NCBI RefSeq assembly: GCF_000818395.1
Contig: NZ_JWJG01000002.1
Coordinates: forward strand, 1 to 64,000
Source of the DNA: Noviherbaspirillum autotrophicum
Lineage (GTDB): Bacteria > Pseudomonadota > Gammaproteobacteria > Burkholderiales > Burkholderiaceae_D
Direction of reading: 5' to 3'
Length of the DNA: 64,000 bases
Part shown: positions 17,579-27,059 of the stretch, piece after piece
Numbering within the stretch: position 1 is the first letter of the stretch
Layout: each line of letters opens with the position of its first letter
Program-made: the position numbers and the translations under genes
Notes under the pieces: generated by a model
Told to the model about the DNA's origin: nothing
Databases searched by the model: none
What the model saw: the letters and a program-made list of their open reading frames with translations, nothing else

Positions 17579-18775
17579 GTGACCTGCTAAGAGTCATATA
17601 GCCACCCACAAAGTGAGTTTTCATGTTAATTTTGACATGGGACATACATGCAGAAGCGATTCACAGAAGAACAAATCATAGGTGCCCTGCAGGAGGCCGA
17701 GGTCGATGGCGCGGTGATCCGGGAGGTCCGCCGCAAGCGCAACATCACTGAGCAAACGTTTTTCCGCTGGCGCAACAAGTAATCAGCCATGACGGTTTTC
17801 GATACCCGCAGGCTCAAGGATCTGGAGTCGGAGAACAACGCGGCTGAAGGAGATCGTGACCGAACAGATGTTGGCCATTGAAGGCTTGAAGGAGATTGCC
17901 GAAAAAAAATGACGCCCCCGGTGACCACGAAGCCCTTGAGATCCTGAAGGCAAAGGGGTTCTCTGAAGGTGGAGCGTGTCGAAGTGCTGGGGTAAGCCGC
18001 CGGGTTGCGAGTTATGAGTTGCGTTAGCCGGCAAAGGATAAGGAGCTGGGTGCGCAGCTCATTGATGCATGTGGTCGCTATCCACGCTTTGGTTATCGGC
18101 GCATTGGCGTGATGATGGACCAAAGTATCGGACGGGTGTGGCGTCTGTTGCGAAGTCTGGGGTTGAATCTGCCCAAGCGTCGGCCTCGAAAGCGGCGCTG
18201 CGACAATGACATTCGGAGTCCGGGTGCGACGCAGCCCAACAGCGTCTCGTCGTATGACTTCGTGCATGACCGACTGGCCAACGACGGCACGTTGAAGATG
18301 CTGTGCGTGCTGGATGAGCATACACGCGAATGTCTGGCCATCGAGGTTGGCAAGTCGTTGCGCAATCAGGATGTGATCCTGACGCTGTCGCGGTTGATGC
18401 GGTTATATGGCAAGCCTGATTTTATCCGATTCGACAACGGCACGGAATTTACCGCCACAGCAGTGATGAAGTGGCTGCGAGATCAGAACGTCGGCCCGGC
18501 CTATATCAAACCCGGCAGCCCTTGGCAGAACGGGTTTGTGGAAAGCTTTAACGGCAAGCTGCGCGATGAATGTCTGAACCGGGAATGATTCGTAACACGC
18601 CGTAAAGCGAAAATCGCAATTGAGAAGTGGCGAGAGTTTTATAACAACGAGCGACCGCATTCTGCGCTCGGCAATCGGACACCGGCCTCGGTAGGCCGGC
18701 AACGATGGCAAAATCGGTGGGCTTGAACCAGAAGACTAACCTGCAGACTGGCTACAAATTCCAATAGCAGGTCAC
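17579..18775 (+). mobile_element. Inactive IS3-family element with terminal inverted repeats
   Basis: About 1.2 kb bounded by the inverted repeats GTGACCTGCTA (17579-17589) and TAGCAGGTCAC (18765-18775). The orfA-like frame starts at ATG 17648 with MQKRFTEEQIIGALQEAE but stops at a TAA after 44 codons, where WRNK should continue. The rest of orfA and the start of orfB are scattered over frames. An intact integrase-core stretch covers 18109-18588 ([32 protein letters not shown]) and ends at a TGA where the family has Trp. The tail FYNNERPHSALG follows in frame. No target-site duplication was found. Several independent lesions make the element dead. Confidence 0.9.
17648..18726 (+). pseudogene. 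IS3-family transposase orfAB, broken
   Basis: Remnant of the two-frame transposase of the element at 17579-18775. The helix-turn-helix orfA part is cut by a stop near 17780 and the linker to orfB is frameshifted. The helix-turn-helix segment [13 protein letters not shown] precedes the DDE core, where Asp (SSYDF), Asp (FDNGTEF) and Glu (VESFNG) can all be seen. A TGA at 18586-18588 then interrupts the C-terminal part. Confidence 0.9.
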
Positions 18776-19105
18776 GACTTCTTTCAGCACTTCGTCGGTG
18801 ATGGTGAAAATCAGATCTGGCGACTTGTCCAGCCCGTACAGCTGTTGCGGGTGGCACTGGATCTCGCGCACGCTCATTCCGCGTGCATACATGCTGATAA
18901 CGCTGTTGTCGAAGCCCGGCAGGTGGCGCTAGTATTTACCAACGAGTTATGGCTCGAATGTTGCCTGCCGGTCGCACGGAATGTCCAGGCTCAGTTCGCC
19001 GTTGGGCGTGATAACGGTCTTGGAACTGAAGCCATTCCGATGGTTCCCGGCTCGGCCCTAGCTGGCCTCGTTACCGAGGTGGTGAGTCAGGCCGGCAGCT
19101 ACAGC
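18776..19105 (-). pseudogene. IS256-family (mutator-type) transposase fragment
   Basis: Reading the minus strand downward from 19105 in one frame gives [54 protein letters not shown] and [15 protein letters not shown]. These are the well-known N-terminal blocks of IS256 transposases. Three in-frame stops interrupt it. It ends abruptly at the right inverted repeat of the adjoining IS3 element at 18775, and the catalytic part is absent from the window. Fossil sequence, not expressed as a working protein. Confidence 0.88.
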
Positions 19106-19197
19106 GGATTGCCTGAATATTTAGGGCAGTGTGATGGCAGGAACAAATGAAAGGATAAGGAATCGCAAGCTCATCGAGCTGCAGATGAGGTGCAATC

Positions 19198-19863
19198 ATG
19201 CCTGCTCCCTATTCGATAGATTTGCGTTGGAGAATTGTTCGGGCTTGTGAACGCGGGACGCAGTCGCAACGCGAGGTGGCGGAGCTGGTTCAAGTCAGCC
19301 TGGCGACGGTGGAAAATATTCTGCGACTTTACCGGCGGACTGGTGATGTCTTGCCTCAGAGGCGTAAGCGACTGGGACCCGTGGTCTGGATTGATGACAA
19401 AGCGCGTGAGCAGCTGCGGCGATCGCTGGAAAATCAGCCGGACATGACGCTGGCGGAATTGCGGGAGCAATTGGCGTGCAAAAATGACCTTCGAGTAAGT
19501 ACGTCGAGGATTTGCCGCGTGTTGCAGCAAATGGGATTGCGCCGAAAAAAAGGCGATCCATGCTTGTGAACGGGACACTGCGCGCGTATGTCAGGAGCGC
19601 CATCGGTATTGCCGGAAAATAGCTCGCTGCCCGGTAAAAAAGCTCAAGTTCATTGACGAAACCGGAGTGAACCTGAGAATGACTCGCCGCTTCGGCAGGG
19701 CGCTCTCTGGTAAGCGGGTGCAGGATGCAACGCCCAAAAATTATGGTCGCAACGTTACCATCATCGGCTCACTGTCCTGCTACGGGCTGAATGCAGTCAT
19801 GACAGTGGAAGGCGCCACGGATGCGGCGGTATTTCGTGCCTATGTTTCCACGGTGCTGGCGCC
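19198..19863 (+). pseudogene. IS630-family transposase, frameshifted and truncated
   Basis: The first frame (19198-19569) encodes the paired-like helix-turn-helix region MPAPYSIDLRWRIVRACERG and RRTGDVLPQRRK. A one-base shift at the A-run near 19546 moves the reading to another frame carrying HACERDTARVCQ and then FIDETGVNL with the first catalytic Asp (about 19650-19675), then GRNVTIIGSLSC. The gene is cut at 19863 by the intact IS3 element, so the second Asp and the Glu of the DDE triad are missing. The left end of this element could not be located. Confidence 0.88.
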
Positions 19864-19933
19864 GGTAATCCCCCCGAAAAAGAAGCGGATTTGAAAGTAG
19901 AATTTTCTCAACATTGAATCGAGGAAGTTTTAC

Positions 19934-20200
19934 ATGAAGAAGCCACGGTTTTCGGAAAGCCAGATCATCGCCATTCTCAAGCAAGCCGACGGCGGCACTC
20001 CAGTCCCGGAACTGTGCCGGGAACACGGCATGAGCTCTGCACTGTTTTACCGCTGGCGCAGTAAGTTCGGTGGCATGGACGCCTCCATGATGGCGCGGCT
20101 GAAGGAACTCGAAGAAGAGAACCGTCGCCTGAAGAAGATGTATGCAGAAGAGCGCCTGAAGGCCGAGATCGTCGCTGAGGCGCTGCAAAAAAAGTGGTAG
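19934..20200 (+). CDS. IS3-family transposase OrfA
   Basis: 88-residue helix-turn-helix and leucine-zipper subunit of the IS3 transposase. It begins [17 protein letters not shown], contains the DNA-binding turn [19 protein letters not shown], and continues into a coiled coil with [20 protein letters not shown]. It ends with LQKKW. Alone it usually acts as a regulator; fused to OrfB through frameshifting it makes the active transposase. The start is ATG at 19934, after a leader conserved in the decayed copy near 1166. It appears complete. Confidence 0.93.
   Translation: MKKPRFSESQIIAILKQADGGTPVPELCREHGMSSALFYRWRSKFGGMDASMMARLKELEEENRRLKKMYAEERLKAEIVAEALQKKW
20188..20194 (+). other. Slippery heptamer for -1 frameshifting in the IS3 element
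   Basis: A run of seven A followed by G reads CAA AAA AAG in the orfA frame, giving the classic A AAA AAG slippery site just two codons before the orfA stop. OrfB is in the -1 frame from here. This is the standard IS3-family route to the OrfAB fusion transposase. Confidence 0.8.
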
Positions 20201-21021
20201 CGCCATCTCGACGACGCGAGATGGCGCAATGGGCAGTGCAAGACAAGGCTGTCAGTATTCGAGTGGCATGCCGAGCGTTCGGCATCAGCCAGACCTGCTA
20301 TCGGTATCAAGCGAAGCTGTCTTCAGAGAACAGCGAGATTGCAGACTGGCTGATTCGTCTGACGACGAACCAGCGCAACTGGGGCTTCGGCCTGTGCTTC
20401 CTGTACCTGCGCAACGTCAAAGGCTATGTCTGGAATCACAAGCGTGTCTACCGGATTTACCGGGCGCTGGAACTGAACCTGCGCATCAAGCCGAAGAAGC
20501 GTCTGGTGCGCGAGAAGCCGGAGCCGCTGTCCGAGCCGACGGCACTCAACCAGGTGTGGTCGATGGACTTCATGCATGACCAACTGTCGGACAGCCGCAG
20601 CATTCGGTTGTTCAATGTGATCGATGACTTCAACCGCGAGGGCTTGGACATTGAAGTGGATTTCTCCCTTCCGTCCGAGCGCGTGATCCGTTCGCTGGAG
20701 CGCATCATCGAATGGCGCGGCAGGCCTGATCGGATACGTTGTGACAATGGCCCGGAATACGTCAGCGCAGCACTGATGGCATGGGCAAATCGGCGCAGCA
20801 TTCACGTCGAGTTCATTCAGCCCCGCAAGCCGCAGCAGAATATTTACATCGAGCGCTACAACCGGACGGTGCGTTACGACTGGCTGGCGCACTATCTGTT
20901 CGACACCTTCGAGGAAGTACAGGAATTCGCGACCCGTTGGTTATGGACCTATAATCACGAGCGCCCCAACATGCCCATCGGCGGCATCACGCCGAAACAG
21001 AAATTGGCCTTGTCCGCTTAG
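20194..21021 (+). CDS. IS3-family transposase OrfB (DDE integrase core)
   Basis: Catalytic part of the transposase, normally made as an OrfAB fusion by -1 frameshifting. The HTH_21-like segment ([11 protein letters not shown]) precedes the integrase core with Asp in [11 protein letters not shown], Asp in [12 protein letters not shown] and Glu in [12 protein letters not shown], the full DDE triad. It ends with [19 protein letters not shown], the conserved family tail. No stop or frameshift interrupts it, so the element could be mobile. The GTG at 20194 is the formal frame start; independent translation is uncertain. Confidence 0.93.
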   Translation: MVAPSRRREMAQWAVQDKAVSIRVACRAFGISQTCYRYQAKLSSENSEIADWLIRLTTNQRNWGFGLCFLYLRNVKGYVWNHKRVYRIYRALELNLRIKPKKRLVREKPEPLSEPTALNQVWSMDFMHDQLSDSRSIRLFNVIDDFNREGLDIEVDFSLPSERVIRSLERIIEWRGRPDRIRCDNGPEYVSAALMAWANRRSIHVEFIQPRKPQQNIYIERYNRTVRYDWLAHYLFDTFEEVQEFATRWLWTYNHERPNMPIGGITPKQKLALSA

Positions 21022-21217
21022 TTTCTACTCTCAGGCCGCTTCAAAAACGGAGGGATTACCCTGCAACTATAGGTGCCCATTTGGAAATGCCACAGGCAGT
21101 ACTGGCTACATAATTAAGTCCGCCTATTACGAGAAATTAGCCGCCGGTATTCACATAAACACCACGATGGGCAATGATCCGCCACCCGCGCCCTCGCCCT
21201 CGCAGCGTCAATACTAA

Positions 21218-22453
21218 TCAACGGTCTCCTTCAAGTGGCGATGCCAAGGCTCTACCGGCAGCCTTCGGAGTCATCAGCTGTCGCCCTGCCCACCCCGTCA
21301 ATCGCCTACCGAGTTTAATACCTGGAAGTTCCACCCACTGATAACAGACGGCGGCAAGCCCGGTTGATATCACGATTCCGGCCGCAGCCAACATCACATT
21401 GACCAGCAATGCATGGGCCATCAGAGCCTCGGACGGCAGCAGATGCATGGTCATAACCGAGATGATATACAGCACCGGGAAATCGATCAGATAGAAGCTA
21501 TACGAGATCCGCCCATAAAATCGGATAATCGGCGCATCCAACAAACGGAATACAGTGTTGTCTTTTCCGTGCAAAACTGCCGCCAAGAGCATAAACGCTC
21601 CGCCCGCTTCCATAACCATCATGACACCCGGTCGAGGGGCTATTCCTTTGGCGACCAGCATAATGATCACTGCCGTAAGAAAAACCGCCAGTGCATATAC
21701 CTTGGAGGAACGAACCACGAATGCGAGCTTCGCCCCCCAAGCCGGCAACATCAACCCGAGATAAAACATGAACAGAAAATTCAGGAAAGAGATCGGTCCT
21801 GGCTTCAATACGGCCGGTATGGCAAGCAAGATCGCAAGGACAGGTAGGTGCCAGCGCATCGACACACACCGGTTCATCATATAAAGCAGGGGGAATAGCA
21901 GAGAAACGCCCATCTCGACCTGAAGCGACCAAGTGACGGGGTTGAGCCAACCATCCGCACTTGACCCGGCGGTGGTCAAGGTGAGATTCTTCACCAACAA
22001 ACCAAGTGTGACAGGAAGATTATAAAAGCGGTTAAACCAGTCGGTAGCCAGCGGCTCGTGCTGCGCACGATAAACCGTCAACATGAGACCGATAGATAGC
22101 GCCGTTGCCCACAATGCGGGACCAATCCTGAATAGCCGCTGGATGATAAAGCTCACACTATTGCGTAGGGAATTTCCTTGCCACTTATCAATGGAGAGCC
22201 CCAGCACTAGGCCGCTCATCACAAAGAACAAAGAGACTGCCGCGCTACCGTTAGAAAGCACCATCAACAATCGGGCAATTGATTCACTCAAGGTATCCCC
22301 CTGCGGCAAATCCCTGTCCCAAATTGCCTCCTCCAACCCTGGGATAGAGATCACGCCAAGTGCGTGATAGATCGCGACCATGAGAGCAGCGATGCCACGA
22401 AGTGCGTCAATTCGATCGATATGCGCACGAGATGTGGGTTGCACTTGTTTCAC
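21218..22453 (-). CDS. Acyltransferase-3 (OafA/YrhL-like) membrane protein
   Basis: Integral membrane O-acyltransferase of about 411 residues, likely modifying the cluster B polymer. The family motif RIDALRGIAALMVAIYHAL lies near residues 11-29, and FVMSGLVLGLSIDKW and about ten further hydrophobic helices follow. I chose GTG at 22453, preceded by TTAGAAAGAA, because the longer open frame (to 22552) begins with a Cys/Trp-rich stretch that is not conserved in character. It is the last gene of the minus-strand cluster B, with a gap of about 150 bases to the preceding acyltransferase gene. Confidence 0.87.
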   Translation of the reverse strand: MKQVQPTSRAHIDRIDALRGIAALMVAIYHALGVISIPGLEEAIWDRDLPQGDTLSESIARLLMVLSNGSAAVSLFFVMSGLVLGLSIDKWQGNSLRNSVSFIIQRLFRIGPALWATALSIGLMLTVYRAQHEPLATDWFNRFYNLPVTLGLLVKNLTLTTAGSSADGWLNPVTWSLQVEMGVSLLFPLLYMMNRCVSMRWHLPVLAILLAIPAVLKPGPISFLNFLFMFYLGLMLPAWGAKLAFVVRSSKVYALAVFLTAVIIMLVAKGIAPRPGVMMVMEAGGAFMLLAAVLHGKDNTVFRLLDAPIIRFYGRISYSFYLIDFPVLYIISVMTMHLLPSEALMAHALLVNVMLAAAGIVISTGLAAVCYQWVELPGIKLGRRLTGWAGRQLMTPKAAGRALASPLEGDR

Positions 22454-22601
22454 GATTTTTATTCTTTCTAATTTACAGAGGCACCAAAAATGACACAACC
22501 TTGACCGGGGCATATCCCCTCCCCCAGCCCACACACAAACGTCGCCGAACAAGACAACTCGCCGCTTTTCATAACGATTACGATTAATGGCATTGCTAAC
22601 T

Positions 22602-23819
22602 TCACGAGCATAGATCAGCTTGTCCTCGCACTGCCGAGCTGCACCTGCGTCTGTCTACAATTTGCTTTCCAGCACGAATGCCAGGAAGTTCAATAAATAT
22701 ATGTGCTGCACTGGCCACGAGCACAACAACAATTGCAATCCCACCTACCACTAGCGCATATGGAATCAGGCCAAGATTAGCCAAAACGCCTTGAGCTCGA
22801 AGGTATGTCAGCACCCAATACAAGAAGAGGCCATGAATGAGGTAAACGCCATAACTTATCTCGCCAAGCCACAGCATCCCTTTACACCGAAGAATGCCCC
22901 ACATCGACGCGCCGCTAACGACTGCAGAAAATGCCACGGCAGCCAAAAAGGCCGGGGCGGTTGCACTTCCATCCTTAAACAGCAACAGACAGACAGCACA
23001 TAGCGCTGCCAAACACCGATACTGCCAAGATCGAGTCACTTTGAAGAAATTCGGGTGTTTATAAAGAATTGCGATAAGCATTCCCAATACAAAATGTGTA
23101 AAGTAGAGACGACCAATTGCGATCGTCACTATTAACAAGACCACAGATAACAAAGCTGCAACTCGCACCGATTTGCAAGGTTTGAAGATCAGATATATGA
23201 CAGGCAAGAAAACATAGAAGATCCACTCAAATTTGAGGCTCCAATTTACACCGGCGACAAGGATCCATGTTTTGTCCAATCCATTAATATCGGGACGAGC
23301 AAAGAATACAAAAGCCAGCCAATGAGCAATTTCCCCTATGACCTCGAATAAGGGTTCACGAAGCTCCCAGTTGGTAAGGGAAAATACGGAGAGAGCGACG
23401 AAAGCAACGAATATGACATAGAGGGGGGTCAGCCTCGTTATCCGTGTCAAAAATAAGGCATACCAGTTAACTGGCTTTCCCAAAACGACGCGAGAAGTAA
23501 ATAGAAATGCCGTAATCATGAAAAATACGGCAACTGTTGTTGCGCCTAAGTGATTCAATAAAGCTGATTCACTCGACGTCCAAATTCCGAATGAGAAATA
23601 ACCATATGCTGCGACAGAATGATGAATAAACACACCAAGAGCGAGCATCCCACGCAAACCGTCAATACTCCCGTATCGAGTCTCTGTTTTCGATACCGTT
23701 GTAGCCACCGTCACATTTATTCGAACTAAAATTGCGCTAAGTAGAAACGCCACCCCATAGATAACAAAAGCATAACCGAGTCCAAAAAAAAGACTATTTT
23801 CGAGAATATTTATAGGCAT
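22602..23819 (-). CDS. Acyltransferase-3 family membrane protein (second copy)
   Basis: Second O-acyltransferase of the OafA type, about 405 residues, with an extra N-terminal membrane helix before the motif GSIDGLRGMLALGVFIHHS (near residue 51). FFMITAFLFTSRV and further helices follow. Start ATG at 23819 overlaps the polymerase stop by 26 bases; an upstream in-frame ATG at 23867 is possible but would overlap more. The tandem of two acyltransferases suggests two modification sites, or acetyl plus another acyl group. Donor and target cannot be told from the sequence. Confidence 0.85.
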   Translation of the reverse strand: MPINILENSLFFGLGYAFVIYGVAFLLSAILVRINVTVATTVSKTETRYGSIDGLRGMLALGVFIHHSVAAYGYFSFGIWTSSESALLNHLGATTVAVFFMITAFLFTSRVVLGKPVNWYALFLTRITRLTPLYVIFVAFVALSVFSLTNWELREPLFEVIGEIAHWLAFVFFARPDINGLDKTWILVAGVNWSLKFEWIFYVFLPVIYLIFKPCKSVRVAALLSVVLLIVTIAIGRLYFTHFVLGMLIAILYKHPNFFKVTRSWQYRCLAALCAVCLLLFKDGSATAPAFLAAVAFSAVVSGASMWGILRCKGMLWLGEISYGVYLIHGLFLYWVLTYLRAQGVLANLGLIPYALVVGGIAIVVVLVASAAHIFIELPGIRAGKQIVDRRRCSSAVRGQADLCS

Positions 23820-25029
23820 CTGAAATAAAGGATACGCGGATTCGAGGTGCGAGAGTGATAAGTGCAATAAAAGGAGCTAACATCGCCGAATAGATAACAT
23901 GGCCGGCGATCACACTTATTCCCAAAAACAATGCCATCATGAATGCACTAAATCTCCCCTCATCATTACCATTCATCCAAAATTGTCGAACGCTCATCGC
24001 CAGCCAACCAATCCAAACCAAATATACCAATACGCCGAAAAATCCCGATATGTAAATCAGATCCAACAAGTCGTTCTCAAACGTCTCCAGTGCACCATCG
24101 CCTAATTGCCCTGCCCCGAAAAGTAGTTGAAAGAACGAACTCCTATCTAGCCACTTGGCGAAATCGCCAACCCTATCGATACGGCCGCTTGTCAGGAACT
24201 CAGCACTCCCAGAAGCTACCTCGAAGAAGAACTGCCAACGTTCTATCGCAACATCAAAGAGCGGCATCCAATACTCCGACGAAGCAATCAACGCAATAAT
24301 TGCAAGAAAAACGATCTGCAGCTTACTAACGACCGATTGGTAGTAGTAAAGCGCGAATGCGACTACAAGTACAAATCCGATAAGTGATGTCTTACTGAGG
24401 GATAAGATAGCCACAAAGAAAAAAATAGCAATTAACAACAACAAGGTTAAAGTATTTTTCCGAAAAAAATCCTGCCACATGAAGAGGATGAGCGCGAATA
24501 TCGCCACCATCGTCGCCGAAACTTCATTTCCAGCATAGAAAAATCCTTTGCTGCCGATAAGTTGCCCATCAATTGATTCGCCATATTGCCCAAAGCCAAT
24601 GCCTAAGAAGCCTAAGAAAACGTTTGCGACTAGCACTGCTGCATTGACGGCCAAGATCCGATTAACTTGGGAAAAGGAGAGTGCGCAGCGCTTTACCTGA
24701 ACGTCTAACACGGAGCACATTAGAATGGCCATCAGCATCTTCATATGGAACTGCATGTCCCCAAGTATTTGAGTGCCTTCAAAATTCCCGAATATAGCGT
24801 GCAGCGCTGACCATACAACCGCTATCAGCAAAAAAATTATGGGTGTGATTCGACTAATTCGGGCATTCTTCAGCACAATCAAAAAAAACAACCCGAGCGT
24901 GCCGAGCCGAAAAATCGAACTCACGGTTTGATTTCCCAAAAAATTGATGCCACTATTTTGAAAGTATCCGCTAATAGCATCTATAAGAAGCCATGTTATT
25001 TCAACAAAATACGCCAATTTCAAAAGCAT
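23794..25029 (-). CDS. Wzy-like polysaccharide polymerase (cluster B)
   Basis: 411-residue polytopic membrane protein with about ten hydrophobic helices and a periplasmic loop of roughly 60 residues (about 255-315, SSEYWMPLFDVAIERW onward). This is the topology of O-antigen polymerases. No single diagnostic motif is clear, as is usual for Wzy. The segment SKTSLIGFVLVVAFALYYY with a Ser/Lys preceding a helix is similar to that seen in Wzy_C proteins. Its start overlaps the stop of a short upstream frame (TAATG), and its end overlaps the acyltransferase start. Position beside a Wzx and several glycosyltransferases supports the call. It is clearly different from the cluster A polymerase. Confidence 0.8.
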   Translation of the reverse strand: MLLKLAYFVEITWLLIDAISGYFQNSGINFLGNQTVSSIFRLGTLGLFFLIVLKNARISRITPIIFLLIAVVWSALHAIFGNFEGTQILGDMQFHMKMLMAILMCSVLDVQVKRCALSFSQVNRILAVNAAVLVANVFLGFLGIGFGQYGESIDGQLIGSKGFFYAGNEVSATMVAIFALILFMWQDFFRKNTLTLLLLIAIFFFVAILSLSKTSLIGFVLVVAFALYYYQSVVSKLQIVFLAIIALIASSEYWMPLFDVAIERWQFFFEVASGSAEFLTSGRIDRVGDFAKWLDRSSFFQLLFGAGQLGDGALETFENDLLDLIYISGFFGVLVYLVWIGWLAMSVRQFWMNGNDEGRFSAFMMALFLGISVIAGHVIYSAMLAPFIALITLAPRIRVSFISDAYKYSRK

Positions 25030-25241
25030 TATTCAGCGCCCTTGCAAGTTCGCTTTTGCAATAAACAATGCTGATATCGACCTATCGGTTCGTCCACCGT
25101 AGGTTTTAATATGTATGCAAAGACTACATCTGCTATCATTAAGACGTAGTCAACTGAACGCACGTATTCGGACGCCATTGGCCCAACTCGAAAATAAAAG
25201 TAAGGAACTGCGTTTTTAAGATTACCTGCTTTAATAACCAT
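25029..25241 (-). CDS. Short open frame of unknown function, possibly a gene remnant
   Basis: 70 residues, starting 7 bases after the GT4 stop and ending with TAATG coupling to the polymerase gene, so its position fits an operon member. I do not recognise the sequence. GNLKNAVPYFYFRVGPMA faintly recalls polysaccharide pyruvyl transferases, which would be several times longer. It may be the stump of such a gene. Function cannot be assigned. Confidence 0.35.
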   Translation of the reverse strand: MVIKAGNLKNAVPYFYFRVGPMASEYVRSVDYVLMIADVVFAYILKPTVDEPIGRYQHCLLQKRTCKGAE

Positions 25242-25248
25242 CTGATAT

Positions 25249-26322
25249 TTAGTCTTTCAACCCTAAGGTAGAAGGAAGATTTTTCATTACGTCGCTCTCT
25301 TTAAATCTATAAGCCATAGTGCGTGCATCATTTGAAATTGCATCTACGAAAGCAATGTCATTTTCAAGTTCACAAATATGGAACAGAGAGGTTTCAACAA
25401 AATTTGCAATAGGAATGCGAAAGCCATTCACGGCCTGCTCGATATACTCCGAGGCAGTTGGAAAATCTGCAGACAAAACCACACATCCGCAAGCCATTGC
25501 TTCAAGATTTACTAGTGCTAGTGATTCATTGAACCAAGTTGGAAAAACAAAATAACGGTGAGATAAAAACAGGTCGCGGTTTTGTGAAACAGTGGTTGCA
25601 GAAACAAATTGTGTGCAATCCGACAAGTTAGCCTCCGCTATTGCGCTCTCAATTATTTGCCGGTCTGGGCCGACACCAGCGATAGTAAAATTAAAATCCG
25701 GATATACCGCGCGCAACTTTTGTGCTAATTCAATAAATAGTCGCCAGCCCTTACCTTCAACTAACCTAGACAGAAATAAAGCTGAACGAGGTCTGGATGA
25801 TGCAACTATCAACTTTGATGCAAAATAATCATCATGAACACCGCCAGAATAAAAAACCCTGGCTCCTTCAGACCTTCCATTGCCGAATTCGTTGTCGAAA
25901 ATCTGCTTGAAATGCTCGGATGGCACCACCACAATTTTTGCCGCCATAAATAGCCTCGAGAGTATTTTTTGTAAGAATTCACCTCGTCGAGTAACTGGCA
26001 CCAGGTCGTGGCCATGAAAATTTAGAACTAGTCGTACCCTCCGCAACATCAGCGCAGGGATACATACAAGGAGCGAATGCAGAGGTTGATGTACATAAAC
26101 GCAATCATACCCCCGCTTCAATATCTTTACGTTTGCCTGAATGGCAAATCTAACGTAATCTAGAAGCTTAAATAGATAATTATGATGCTTAGGTAATGAA
26201 ACAATATCAGTCTCAATACCGGCTGCAACTAGACTTTCTGCACAGCGCTGTACGAATCGACCATAGGTTTTATCCCGCCTAGACGGGTACATATTTGTAA
26301 TCAAGAGAACGCGGCGCGACAT
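25249..26322 (-). CDS. GT4-family glycosyltransferase (cluster B)
   Basis: GT-B fold glycosyltransferase of 357 residues, expected at the cytoplasmic face of the inner membrane. The N-terminus RRVLLITNMYPSRRDKTYG is typical of GT4 enzymes. LVLNFHGHDLVP near 118, the donor-site SALFLSRLVEGKGW near 200, and the E-x7-E-like region PTWFNESLALVNLEAMACG near 278 follow. Its start lies within the last codons of the GT2 gene, which ends at 26301 (22-base overlap). Donor and acceptor are unknown. A galactosyl or mannosyl role fits the GalE and ManC neighbours, but that is inference. Confidence 0.88.
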   Translation of the reverse strand: MSRRVLLITNMYPSRRDKTYGRFVQRCAESLVAAGIETDIVSLPKHHNYLFKLLDYVRFAIQANVKILKRGYDCVYVHQPLHSLLVCIPALMLRRVRLVLNFHGHDLVPVTRRGEFLQKILSRLFMAAKIVVVPSEHFKQIFDNEFGNGRSEGARVFYSGGVHDDYFASKLIVASSRPRSALFLSRLVEGKGWRLFIELAQKLRAVYPDFNFTIAGVGPDRQIIESAIAEANLSDCTQFVSATTVSQNRDLFLSHRYFVFPTWFNESLALVNLEAMACGCVVLSADFPTASEYIEQAVNGFRIPIANFVETSLFHICELENDIAFVDAISNDARTMAYRFKESDVMKNLPSTLGLKD

Positions 26323-27059
26323 TTTCTGTAGACCAGGTAAAAAGTATCTATGGCAGCGCCGAAGAAGATTTTCGGGTTTCGTTTCCGCATCCCGATTATC
26401 AGCTTTATTCCAATATTTGTTGCGAAGGTATCAACTAGCTTAGATTTATCCGTTGCCTGTTCTGAATGGACACGATACTGAATCACTGGCGTATGGTCGA
26501 CTACCAGATGATAACCCTCGCTCGAAGCTCTCAACCATAGATGATAATCTTCACTGAACTCAAGGTTCCCATAGCCGCCTAACTTCAGCAAAGCTTCACG
26601 CCGCATGAATGCAGTAGGGTGAATTGGACCGCAAGCTTTCATCAAACCACGATCAGCTATTTTGCGTTGTCCAGTTAAACCGCCTGCAGCATCAATGATT
26701 TCTGCGTCGGAAAAGATAAAATCAGCTCCCGTCTTAGTGGCAATTTCATGTTGTGTGCGAAATCGGTTTGGCAGGCAAATGTCGTCTGCATCGAATCGTG
26801 CAATATACTCGCCTCGAGCAAGCTCAATGCCTCTATTGAGGGCGTAAATTAACGATGGCATTTCAGTGACTTCGACACGGACTTTGTCGCTGATCTTCGC
26901 TCGTACCAATACATCGACGACCGCATGGCGATTAAAGCCATTAGCCACGACAATTAATTCGGCATCATCATCACTGATCGCAAGTTCGACACTACGGACA
27001 GCCTGAAGGAGGAAATGGTCAGGGCGGTGCGCTGCCATAACAACAGAGTACTTCATCAT
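26301..27059 (-). CDS. GT2-family glycosyltransferase
   Basis: Inverting GT-A glycosyltransferase of about 252 residues. It begins MMKYSVVMAAHRPDHF and has the nucleotide-binding IVVANGFNR near 50, ARGEYIARFDADDICLPNR with the metal-binding DxD near 90, and the acceptor-side SEDYHLWLRA near 165 (the ED/HxxW-like motif). The open frame extends upstream to 27182, but ATG at 27059 forms a TAATG junction with the fucosyltransferase stop and has AGGTG eight bases before it. Substrate is unknown. Confidence 0.9.
   Translation of the reverse strand: MMKYSVVMAAHRPDHFLLQAVRSVELAISDDDAELIVVANGFNRHAVVDVLVRAKISDKVRVEVTEMPSLIYALNRGIELARGEYIARFDADDICLPNRFRTQHEIATKTGADFIFSDAEIIDAAGGLTGQRKIADRGLMKACGPIHPTAFMRREALLKLGGYGNLEFSEDYHLWLRASSEGYHLVVDHTPVIQYRVHSEQATDKSKLVDTFATNIGIKLIIGMRKRNPKIFFGAAIDTFYLVYRKCRAAFS

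Larger units (their letters stand above)
19864..21060 (+). mobile_element. Apparently intact IS3-family insertion sequence
   Basis: 1197 bp bounded by the imperfect inverted repeats GGTAATCCCCCCGA (from 19864) and, at the other end, the complement of GGTAATCCCTCCGT (ending at 21060). Further inward both ends share GAAGCGG and an AGTAGAA motif. It holds orfA and orfB in overlapping frames with a slippery A-run between them. It interrupts the IS630 transposase fragment, so it is the youngest insertion of this group. A decayed relative lies at 1098-1545. Confidence 0.92.

Noticed and set aside
17575-18780. Target-site duplication around the dead IS3 element
   Set aside because: The bases flanking the two inverted repeats (GGTT on the left, GACT on the right) do not match, so no duplication is claimed.
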